DNA of 6,327 bases. It comes from Actinomycetes bacterium. GTDB taxonomy: Bacteria; Actinomycetota; Actinomycetes; Actinomycetales; JAJYRW01. Positions 1 through 5,630 of this stretch are shown here, one piece after another. How positions within the stretch are numbered: the first letter of the stretch is position 1; every line of letters begins with the position of its first letter. A program made the translations under genes and the position numbers. The notes under the pieces are model-generated. The model did no database searches, was not told where the DNA came from, and saw nothing but the letters and a program-made list of their open reading frames with translations. The stretch covers positions 12,201 to 18,527 of the forward strand of contig JAJYRW010000008.1 of the NCBI GenBank assembly GCA_021793895.1. The letters are read 5' to 3'.

Positions 1-740
<740 letters not shown>

Positions 741-744
<4 letters not shown>

Positions 745-1106
745 GGTTCTTGCTCCTTAGCTTCGTTGCTGTGTTCGGGACGGGTTTTCATAACTTCAAG
801 ATGGTCTGCCAGGGCATCAAGTCGTAAATCCCATTCCTCCCGCTGCTTGGCAATCCAGGCGGACGCCTCGTCTAGTGGCTCGGGTTCAATGGAAAGCGTG
901 CGCCACTGGGCCTGCACCTCTCGGGTGATTAACCCCGCACGTTCGAGCACCTTTAAGTGCTGGGAAATGGCTGGAGCAGACATGGCAAATGGTTCTCTAA
1001 CCTCACCCACGCGCGCCGGCCCCTGGGAAAGGCGGGCCAGTATCGCGCGCCGAGTCGGATCTGCCAGCGCGGCGAACACGGCAGTGAGTCGATCTTCCTG
1101 CGCCAT
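741..1106 (-). CDS. ArsR-family winged-helix transcriptional regulator
   Basis: The 121-residue product is a typical small ArsR/SmtB-fold repressor. The N-terminal helix reads VFAALADPTRRAILARL (about residues 10-26), the classic ArsR opening. The helix-turn-helix follows, with recognition helix SAPAISQHLKVLERAGLI (about 43-60). The wing and a charged C-terminal dimerisation helix (WIAKQREEWDLRLDALADHLEV) complete the domain. There is no cysteine at all, so it is not a thiolate metal sensor of the ArsR or CadC kind; it belongs with the non-metal members that pair with SRPBCC proteins. Its ATG has a strong ribosome site (AAGGAG, 1114-1119 on the complement, 7-base spacing). It is the first gene of a two-gene operon and is probably autoregulated through the inverted repeat in its own promoter. 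Confidence 0.92.
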
Positions 1107-1130
1107 AAAGCAACTCCTTAATTAAGCATT

Positions 1131-1159
1131 AACCTAACCAGCGATTGGGCTGGTGTCAA
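1131..1159 (-). promoter_or_regulatory. arsR-SRPBCC promoter with operator in the spacer
   Basis: Read on the minus strand, a perfect -35 box TTGACA (1154-1159) is followed by exactly 17 bases and TAGGTT (1131-1136) as a fair -10 box. The spacer is filled by a perfect inverted repeat, ACCAGC-N6-GCTGGT (1137-1154). A dimer bound there would block RNA polymerase, so this is a good candidate operator for the ArsR protein encoded just downstream. A second, AT-rich repeat TTAA-gca-TTAA (1122-1132) lies near the expected transcription start. The leader before the ATG would be about 18 bases. Function is inferred from position and symmetry. Confidence 0.6.
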
Positions 1160-1169
1160 TAAGGAGATC

Positions 1170-1200
1170 CGAATCGGGCCCGAACCGGGCTCGAATTGCC
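1170..1200 (+). repeat. Three CGAA-led direct repeats at 11-bp spacing
   Basis: CGAATCGGGCC (1170), CGAACCGGGCT (1181) and CGAATTGCC (1192) follow each other at exactly 11 bases, close to one helical turn, so the same face of the DNA is presented each time. The first two match at 9 of 11 positions. They also create the 10-base palindrome TCGGGCCCGA (1174-1183). They sit between the arsR promoter and the ASCH gene and could be a binding site for a regulator of either, but no known site is recognised. Confidence 0.35.
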
Positions 1201-1228
1201 TGCGGGGCTTTGCCAAAATGGCTTCGTA

Positions 1229-1729
1229 ATGAATCAAACACCCGCTGCCGCGGCGCTCGCAAAGTACTGGCGCCAATGCCGCGCGCAAAGACCTACGTTG
1301 CCGGCACGCCGTCCAAAAGCATGGTCTTTTGGCGCCACACCCGCCCACGCCGACGAGCTCGTGGCGCTCGTGCTGGCCGGAACAAAAACGGCGACGGCAT
1401 CGGCGCTGTGGGAGGTGGAATTCAGCGGCGAGGACCTGCCCCAAATAGGGGAGTTGAGCATTATTTTGGACGGCGCCCACGCACCGCGCGCACTTATCGA
1501 AACCGTTGATATTGCGGTCGTGCCGTTTAACGAGGTGTCTGCCGCACACGCGGCGGCGGAAAGCGAGGGCGACCTGTCGTTGGAATATTGGCGCGAGTCG
1601 CACGAGCGTTTTTGGCGGCAGCATTCGAGTGATCCGCGCGGTTTCGCGCCGGATATGCCGGTGGTCTGCGAGCGCTTCCAGTTGTTGCTACCGCCAGCCC
1701 AGCCCGGGGGCGACGTGGTTGAGCACTGA
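1229..1729 (+). CDS. ASCH domain-containing protein
   Basis: The 166-residue product matches the actinobacterial ASCH protein layout. A helical lead (AALAKYWRQCRAQRPTLPA) is followed by AWSFGATPAHADELVALVLAGTKTATAS (about residues 31-58), with the GTKT motif of the fold. Then come LPQIGELSIILDG (strand), IETVDIAVVPFNEV, and the conserved tail EYWRESHERFW and MPVVCERFQLL. The ASCH fold is a small PUA-like beta barrel thought to bind RNA or nucleotide ligands; some relatives (YqfB) hydrolyse N4-acetylcytidine. The exact activity here is unknown. I chose ATG 1229 because homology begins just after it. A TTG at 1196 would add 11 unlikely residues. No ribosome site precedes 1229, but a CAAAAT -10-like box (1214-1219) ends 9 bases before it, consistent with a leaderless mRNA. 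The last residues run 42 bases into the convergent LLM gene. Confidence 0.88.
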   Translation: MNQTPAAAALAKYWRQCRAQRPTLPARRPKAWSFGATPAHADELVALVLAGTKTATASALWEVEFSGEDLPQIGELSIILDGAHAPRALIETVDIAVVPFNEVSAAHAAAESEGDLSLEYWRESHERFWRQHSSDPRGFAPDMPVVCERFQLLLPPAQPGGDVVEH

Positions 1730-2713
1730 GGCCAATATGTGGGCGTTGTAGTCAACGCCCAGCTGCGTGGGAACGGTGAGCATGAGCGTGTCGGCGGCTG
1801 CCACTGCCTCATCGGCGCGGAGCTGATCAATAAGGACGTCGGGCTCTTCGGCGTATGTGCGGCCGAAAACGGCATTCATGTTGTCGATAACGCCAAACTG
1901 ATCGGCTTGCTGGCCGCCCAGAAAATAGCGCCGGTCGCGGTCATCCACAATGGGGAAGATTGAGCGCGAGACCGAAACGCGCGGCTCGAAACCGTGTTCG
2001 TGCTGGGCCCACTCATCCCGAAAAGCCGCAATCTGCTTGCGCTGTTGCACGTGAAACGGTTCCCCAGTTTCGTCGGCTTTGAGAGTTGAAGACATCAAGT
2101 TCATGCCCTGCTGGGCCGCCCAACAAGCCGTCGCATCTGAGGCGGCGCCCCACCAAATTCTATTTCGCAAGCCCGGAGAATGCGGTTCGATTCGCAGGAG
2201 TCCGGGCGGATTCGGGAACATCGGCTGCGGATTCGGCTCGGCGAAAAGCTTGCCGGAAACAGCTTCGAGTGCCGCGGCGGTGTGGCGGCGGGCCATGTCG
2301 GCATCGGACTCGCCCGACTCCGGCTCGAACCCGAAATAGCGCCAACCATCCGTTGCCTGCTCGGGCGAGCCGCGCGAGATTCCCAGTTGGAGGCGCCCGC
2401 CAGCGATGAGATCTGCCGCGCCGGCATCTTCGGCGAAAATGAGCGGATTTACATATCGCATATCGATTACGCCGGTGCCGATTTCGATGCGGTTAGTTTT
2501 GGCGCCGATCGCGGACAGCAAAGGGAATGGCGAGCCCAGCTGCCGCGCGAAGTGATGGACGCGGAAGTAGGCGCCATCGGCCCCAAGCTCTTCGGCCGCC
2601 TCGGCGAGTTCAATGCTTTGTAAGAGGGAGTCTGAAGCCGACTGCGTCGCAGATTCTGGATGCGTAACCCAGTGGCCGAATGAGAGAAACGCGATGTTTT
2701 TACGGGGACTCAT
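1688..2713 (-). CDS. LLM-class (luciferase-like) flavin-dependent oxidoreductase
   Basis: The 341-residue product is a full-length member of the bacterial luciferase-like monooxygenase family, a TIM-barrel enzyme using reduced FMN or F420. Recognisable stretches in order are NIAFLSFGHW (first strand), SIELAEAAEELGADGAYFRVHHF (the family's second strand, usually ending in EHHF), LLSAIGAKTNRIEIGTGVIDMRY and AEDAGAADLIAGGRLQLGISRGSPEQ. The last of these includes the GRLxLGxxRG cofactor-binding loop. Further on are RIWWGAASDATACWAAQQGMNL and the tail TQLGVDYNAHILASVLNHVAPGLGWR. The substrate cannot be told. Start choice: ATG 2713 begins MSPRKNIAF, the usual family start, with GAGG about 11 bases upstream. 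A GTG at 2767 would add 18 atypical residues over the palindromic leader. It is monocistronic, convergent with the ASCH gene (42-base overlap), and divergent from the small membrane protein at 3080. Confidence 0.93.
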   Translation of the reverse strand: MSPRKNIAFLSFGHWVTHPESATQSASDSLLQSIELAEAAEELGADGAYFRVHHFARQLGSPFPLLSAIGAKTNRIEIGTGVIDMRYVNPLIFAEDAGAADLIAGGRLQLGISRGSPEQATDGWRYFGFEPESGESDADMARRHTAAALEAVSGKLFAEPNPQPMFPNPPGLLRIEPHSPGLRNRIWWGAASDATACWAAQQGMNLMSSTLKADETGEPFHVQQRKQIAAFRDEWAQHEHGFEPRVSVSRSIFPIVDDRDRRYFLGGQQADQFGVIDNMNAVFGRTYAEEPDVLIDQLRADEAVAAADTLMLTVPTQLGVDYNAHILASVLNHVAPGLGWR

Positions 2714-2744
2714 ATCTGCTTTGACCTCGTCGATCTTTTGTAAA

Positions 2745-2793
2745 TTCCGGCCGGAACCGGTTCGCACTGTCGTAGTGCGGTACCTGCATTGTA
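2745..2793 (-). promoter_or_regulatory. Promoter -10 and palindrome cluster in the LLM leader
   Basis: On the minus strand a good -10 box, TACAAT (2788-2793), lies upstream of the LLM oxidoreductase; no convincing -35 is seen. Between it and the ATG sit three symmetric elements: CGCACT-N5-AGTGCG (2763-2779), the perfect palindrome GAACCGGTTC (2754-2763), and the perfect 12-base palindrome TTCCGGCCGGAA (2745-2756), which overlaps the second. Their position, just after the expected transcription start, suits a repressor operator or a leader hairpin. No known regulator site is recognised. Confidence 0.4.
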
Positions 2794-2867
2794 GATAATT
2801 TCGCGCCTTCGGCTTGGTCGATTAGTCCTTGACGATTGACTTTCTGGCTCCTGACGCGGTTGGACCG

Positions 2868-3002
2868 GGTTGGCTCCCAGGTGGCCGCGGTTGGCCCGCC
2901 AGGGGCGCTGGTTGGCCCCCAGGTCGTCCGGCTTGCCGAGGTCGGCCTGCAGGTGGCCGCGGCCGGACCGGGTGGGCCCGCAGTTGGGTCTGCCGGGGTT
3001 GC
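2868..3002 (+). repeat. Degenerate 21-bp GC-rich minisatellite
   Basis: Units begin at 2868, 2889, 2910, then (after a 9-base partial unit at 2931) at 2940, 2961 and 2982. The best conserved core is GGTTGGCYCCCAGGT followed by GGCCGC. Units at 2868 and 2940 share CAGGTGGCCGCGG. Because 21 is a multiple of three, several frames stay open through it and give a heptad pattern (VGxQVAA on the plus strand). I see no good start, ribosome site or family match, so I do not call a gene. It fills most of the 366-base gap between the divergent LLM and membrane-protein genes. Confidence 0.6.
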
Positions 3003-3079
3003 AGCCTTACTTCGCGGAGGCCGGCCCCCACAGATTCTCGTGAACTTGTTTGCGCCTGCCCGGCTTGTAGGCTTCAGCC

Positions 3080-3370
3080 ATGACTGAATCCGACCCAAAA
3101 TTCGCGCCGCCGCAGCGTGTTTCCCGAATTCGCCTGCCCGGTATCGCCACGGCAATGCTTGCCCTATCGCCGTTCTTGCTATTTTTAGGCTTTCTCATCT
3201 TCATGGGCAGTTCCACCCGCGGCTATTTCGAAAGAGCGCCCTTTCAGGCGACGCTGGGGATCGTGGTCTTTTTGACCGGAGTGGCGTTTTTGACCGGCGC
3301 GCTCGTGGTGGCCGGGGTGCGGTCAATTGCGCAGCGGCACATCGAGGTGCTTGCGCAAACCAAGGAGTAA
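3080..3370 (+). CDS. Small two-helix membrane protein of unknown function
   Basis: The 96-residue product is not recognised as a named family. It has a polar, basic N-terminus (MTESDPKFAPPQRVSRIRLP), then a first hydrophobic helix at about residues 20-44 (ATAMLALSPFLLFLGFLIFM). A short loop with charged residues (SSTRGYFERAPFQ) leads to a second helix at about 57-80 (LGIVVFLTGVAFLTGALVVA). The C-terminus is charged (RSIAQRHIEVLAQTKE). Positive charge at the N-terminus and after helix 2 predicts both ends inside the cell. The ATG at 3080 has only a weak ribosome site (GTAGGC). Coding character is good (third-position G/C bias, clean hydrophobic segments). It stands alone between the minisatellite and the inverted-repeat element, with no operon partner. 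Confidence 0.7.
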   Translation: MTESDPKFAPPQRVSRIRLPGIATAMLALSPFLLFLGFLIFMGSSTRGYFERAPFQATLGIVVFLTGVAFLTGALVVAGVRSIAQRHIEVLAQTKE

Positions 3371-3426
3371 CAAATTAGCGCCACCGCCGAGTGAATTCCA
3401 TCGCCGGGCACGTGCTAGTTCTGGAT

Positions 3427-3548
3427 TTGGCGGGGTTCTGACGCAACCCCTGTGACAAATGTGACGTAACACTACTGCTGTGACTGAAGTGACCTAAAGC
3501 CGCGATTATCAGGCAAAAAATTAGGGGGTTCCGTCAGAACCCCGCCAA
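3427..3548. mobile_element. 122-bp MITE-like element with 24-bp terminal inverted repeats
   Basis: The left arm (3427-3450, beginning TTGGCGGGGTTCTGACG) and right arm (3525-3548, ending CGTCAGAACCCCGCCAA) are inverted copies matching at 23 of 24 positions; the one mismatch pairs 3444 with 3531. Each arm is itself a small hairpin (GGGGTT-N7-AACCCC). The 74-base interior encodes nothing and carries repeated GTGAC motifs near the left end. Size, symmetry and lack of coding fit a miniature inverted-repeat transposable element mobilised in trans by some transposase. I cannot assign an IS family and see no clear target-site duplication. A large structured RNA or a regulatory cruciform is the alternative. 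Confidence 0.6.
3451..3493 (+). repeat. Paired (T)GTGAC motifs inside the inverted-repeat element
   Basis: Four GTGAC motifs form two pairs with the same internal spacing of 9 bases. TGTGAC at 3451 and 3460 make one pair, and TGTGAC at 3479 with AGTGAC at 3488 make the other. The two 15-base pairs match at 12 of 15 positions and lie 28 bases apart. Repeated short sites just inside one terminal repeat resemble transposase accessory sites. They also resemble half-sites of CRP/GlxR-type regulators (TGTGA), but the second half-site is missing. Confidence 0.45.
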
Positions 3549-3556
3549 CTGAGCTT

Positions 3557-3631
3557 CTAGCGAGCCGGAAACACGCCTCGCCGCTACCGGGCTGGAAGCA
3601 CGCCTCGCCACTAGCGAGCCGGAAACACGCC
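3557..3631. repeat. 27-bp tandem repeat, about 2.8 copies
   Basis: Units start at 3557, 3584 and 3611. The first and third are identical over 21 bases (CTAGCGAGCCGGAAACACGC plus one base); the middle one differs at five positions. Each of the first two units is joined to the next by TCGCCR. There are no unique spacers, so this is not a CRISPR. On the minus strand a frame stays open through the repeats and across the right terminal repeat (9-residue period, ACFRLASGE), but with no start signal. The array begins 8 bases after the inverted-repeat element and may be part of the same mobile unit. Confidence 0.7.
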
Positions 3632-3705
3632 AGGTCTTAGATGACTGATTTGCCGCGTTGTTTATGCCCGTTTGTCTAACTCTGCCGAAATGCTGACGTT
3701 TTACC

Positions 3706-3714
3706 TGCTACTAT
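3706..3714 (+). promoter_or_regulatory. Extended -10 promoter for the amide operon (leaderless)
   Basis: TGCTACTAT is an extended -10 element (TGn followed by TACTAT, 3709-3714). The GTG at 3722 starts 7 bases after it, where transcription would begin, so the mRNA would be leaderless, a common arrangement in actinobacteria. There is no good -35 at 17-18 bases, which extended -10 promoters can do without. It would drive the degenerate hydrolase and the two genes behind it. Confidence 0.5.
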
Positions 3715-3721
3715 CCTTTTC

Positions 3722-4102
3722 GTGAAGATCAATACCTCCTCGGCTACGCAGCGTTCATGCGCCGCGGTACTTCGCGGTGCCGACGAGAACTTCACGATGA
3801 TGATGCCGGCGATGCCCGGCAGCCGAATGCTCGGCTAAGTCCCGTATCTGCACGGGCCGTGCGGTAGCCCCCGAATCTTTAACCGCAACGCCGGACCACC
3901 CCTGTTTGTCGCTTCACTGCTTAGAGCAGTTGCCGGATCCTTCGAAATCAAACCGGCCAAAGGTGAAGCCCATCCAAACACGGTGGTCACCAACGACCCC
4001 CACGCTGTTGTAAACCAATTCATCGCGTGGGTTGCCGAGCAAATTCCTCGCTTTTTCTTAAGCACCCGGCTGCCCCGCTCCCATCGAAAGGCACCACTGT
4101 GA
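3722..4102 (+). pseudogene. Degenerate alpha/beta-hydrolase remnant
   Basis: From GTG 3722 one frame runs to TGA 4100-4102, interrupted only by TAA at 3836-3838 (codon 39). Directly after the TAA it reads VPYLHGPCGSPRIFNR, which looks like the HG oxyanion-hole region of alpha/beta-hydrolases. The end, VVTNDPHAVVNQFIAWVAEQ, resembles the family's C-terminal His strand and last helix. About 120 residues remain against the usual 260-300. The nucleophile elbow (GxSxG) and the middle are absent, so it should be inactive. The final TGA overlaps the GTG of the cysteine hydrolase (GTGA, 4099-4102), the sign of a former operon partner. The family call is by eye from weak motifs. The first 38 residues might still be made as a leader peptide. 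Confidence 0.45.
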
Positions 4103-4833
4103 CTACCACGACCGAAACCGCGCGCACCGCAACAACCGCGCAGTCCACCGCCACGGACCAGTCCAATAACCTGCACCTGATCCCGGAGCTCGCCCCGCAC
4201 TGGCAGGGCTTCGACTTCCGCGAAATCCTCGCTCGCCCCGCCGCGTTTGTCTCTATTAGCCAGTCGAATTCGCTCTACCGCCCCGGTGGCGTGCAGTACG
4301 CCGAAGGCCACGATAAGCGCGGCAGCCTGCCCGCGACGCTCAAGGTTCTCGAGGCAGCCCGCAAGGCTGAGAACTTCATTTCCTTCAACTGGGTGGGCTA
4401 CACACTGTTTCGCGATGACTACCCGCAAACTGAGTTCGATCGCGCCCAGTTTGACTCCTTCACCGCCCACCGCACCTTCACCAAGGAGGAGCAGGAGTGG
4501 GACAACGCCCTCGTTGACGAACTGCGCGCCCAGGTCCGTCCTGGCGATAACGAACTGTATGAGCGCGCTCACCAAACCGCGTTCATTGGCACCAACCTGC
4601 CCCTCGAGTTCGCCCGCAAGCGCGTCGAAGTCGTCGTGTTCACCGGCATCCATCTGGACTGGTGCACTGAAGGAAACGTCCGCAATGCCCGCGACAACGG
4701 ACTGCTACCCATCGTGATTGGGGACGCCACCGGCGCCGCGACACTGGAGCAAGAAAAGGTCGCATTCGAGCGCATCAACAACTATTTCGCGCCCGTCATC
4801 ACCTCCGACCAATTCGTGCAGTGGGTGAGCTGA
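4099..4833 (+). CDS. Cysteine hydrolase, isochorismatase-like fold
   Basis: The 244-residue product belongs to the isochorismatase/nicotinamidase-like cysteine hydrolases, cytosolic enzymes that often cleave amides. After a Thr-rich, probably disordered lead (1-24) come the first strand PAAFVSISQSNSLYRPGG (47-64), a helix and strand ATLKVLEAARKAENFISFNWVGY, the segment YERAHQTAFIGTNL (154-167), and the nucleophile loop VVVFTGIHLDWCTEGNVRNARD, with Cys189. The end is LPIVIGDATGA. In textbook members the triad is Asp-Lys-Cys. Here, aligned by eye, Ser54 sits at the Asp position (IDMQN becomes ISQSN) and Arg156 at the Lys position, so the chemistry may differ. GTG 4099 is chosen for its site GAAAGG 7 bases upstream and its GTGA overlap with the preceding frame; a GTG at 4027 would add 24 unlikely residues. 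AmiS/UreI follows after one base. Confidence 0.88.
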   Translation: MTTTTETARTATTAQSTATDQSNNLHLIPELAPHWQGFDFREILARPAAFVSISQSNSLYRPGGVQYAEGHDKRGSLPATLKVLEAARKAENFISFNWVGYTLFRDDYPQTEFDRAQFDSFTAHRTFTKEEQEWDNALVDELRAQVRPGDNELYERAHQTAFIGTNLPLEFARKRVEVVVFTGIHLDWCTEGNVRNARDNGLLPIVIGDATGAATLEQEKVAFERINNYFAPVITSDQFVQWVS

Positions 4834-4834
4834 C

Positions 4835-5488
4835 ATGGGAACAATTGGCGTTTTCCTGGTCGGTGTAGTCCTCCTCGTTAACGGACTGGTACTGCTAAAC
4901 GTGGTGCCACCCCGCTCCGCCGCGCCGCTCAACCTGTTTGTTGGCGCCCTGCAGATCGTGTTCCCGACAATCATCTTGATTCAAAGCGGCGGGGACCCAG
5001 CCGTTGCGGCCGCCACCTGGCCGACCTACCTATTTGGCATCACCTATCTCTACTACGGGCTGAACATCGTCTTCGAGCTCGAGCCCCAAGGCTTCGGATG
5101 GTTTTGCGCATTCGTTGCGGCGGCGGTTGCCTATCAGGCCGTCACCACCGCCGGAAGCGATCCGGTATTTGCGGTCATCTGGCTGACTTGGGCGATCATG
5201 TGGGGGCTGTTCTTCGCGCTGTTGGCCCTCGACGCGCACAGGCTGAGCCGATTCGCCGGCTGGTTCCTAGTTTTGTTGGGAGTCCCTAGCTGCTCGGTGT
5301 CTTCCATCTTCCTGCTGGAAGGCACCTGGACGACCTCGCCCGCCGCCGGGTTAGCCGCGCTCGCGGTACTGGCGCTGGCCACGGTGAGTGCCGTCGTCCT
5401 TAATCGAATTCAATTGCGGACGGCGCCTCGCACCGGCTCGCAACCGGCACCTTCCGCACTGGCTCCGGAGTTAGCGCAGGCGCAATAG
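4835..5488 (+). CDS. AmiS/UreI family amide/urea channel
   Basis: The 217-residue integral membrane protein has the AmiS/UreI pattern: MGTIGVFLVGVVLLVNGLVLL (helix 1), APLNLFVGALQIVFPTIILI (helix 2), TYLFGITYLYYGLNIVFELEP (helix 3) and GFGWFCAFVAAAVAYQAV (helix 4). After these come WLTWAIMWGLFFALLAL (helix 5), WFLVLLGVPSCSVSSIFLL (helix 6) and a last hydrophobic stretch near 168-190. The family forms pores for urea or short amides; the best known are H. pylori UreI and the AmiS proteins beside aliphatic amidases. It has a polar, Pro/Ala-rich C-terminal tail of about 25 residues. The ATG begins one base after the hydrolase stop, without its own good ribosome site, so it is probably translated by coupling. 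The pairing implies import of an amide hydrolysed by the neighbouring enzyme. A terminator follows. Confidence 0.9.
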   Translation: MGTIGVFLVGVVLLVNGLVLLNVVPPRSAAPLNLFVGALQIVFPTIILIQSGGDPAVAAATWPTYLFGITYLYYGLNIVFELEPQGFGWFCAFVAAAVAYQAVTTAGSDPVFAVIWLTWAIMWGLFFALLALDAHRLSRFAGWFLVLLGVPSCSVSSIFLLEGTWTTSPAAGLAALAVLALATVSAVVLNRIQLRTAPRTGSQPAPSALAPELAQAQ

Positions 5489-5516
5489 CACCAAATTCCC
5501 AAAAATATGCGTGAGC

Positions 5517-5567
5517 AAAACCCGAACGTCTCTTTAGGTCTTCGACCAACTGAGGCGTTCGGGTTTT
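5517..5567. terminator. Rho-independent terminator, two-way, with nested hairpin
   Basis: A perfect 12-base inverted repeat, AAAACCCGAACG (5517-5528) and CGTTCGGGTTTT (5556-5567), carries A's on the left and T's on the right, so it can act in both directions. Its 27-base loop contains a second hairpin, GGTC-TTC-GACC (5537-5547). It closes the hydrolase/AmiS operon 28 bases after the stop and separates it from the copD-like gene. The final TTTT runs into TTGACT (5566-5571), a possible -35 for the next gene, though no -10 at proper spacing is seen. Confidence 0.88.
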
Positions 5568-5630
5568 GACTTTCGACCCTAACTTTGCCCGGCACTATCA
5601 ACGTTTTGCAGCCCGACGTACCCTGAATGC

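Noticed and set aside
2836..3087. Plus-strand TTG-started frame with VGxQVAA heptads
   Set aside because: There is no ribosome site, only a weak TTG start, and it overlaps the next gene; openness is explained by a repeat length divisible by three. Kept only as a question in the findings.
2700..3155. Minus-strand open frame of 151 codons through the minisatellite
   Set aside because: It overlaps both the LLM start and the membrane protein, and its composition (Pro/Thr/Ala/Arg) merely reflects the GC-rich 21-bp repeat.
3460..3475. Possible GlxR/CRP operator (TGTGACGTAACAC)
   Set aside because: Only the left half-site fits the TGTGA-N6-TCACA pattern; the right half does not, so it is reported only as part of the GTGAC repeats.
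3557..3631. Possible CRISPR array
   Set aside because: Units are directly abutting 27-bp copies with no unique spacers, only about 2.8 copies, and no cas genes nearby.
3835..4653. Long minus-strand open frame of 272 codons
   Set aside because: It lies antisense to the cysteine hydrolase and the hydrolase remnant, which carry recognisable motifs; its own translation shows no family features and no start signal.
1688..4833. Rut-like pyrimidine degradation cluster (flavin monooxygenase, isochorismatase-fold hydrolase, alpha/beta-hydrolase)
   Set aside because: The three families match RutA, RutB and RutD only at superfamily level. The LLM gene is on the opposite strand and separated by repeats, and no RutC, RutE or RutF partner is present.
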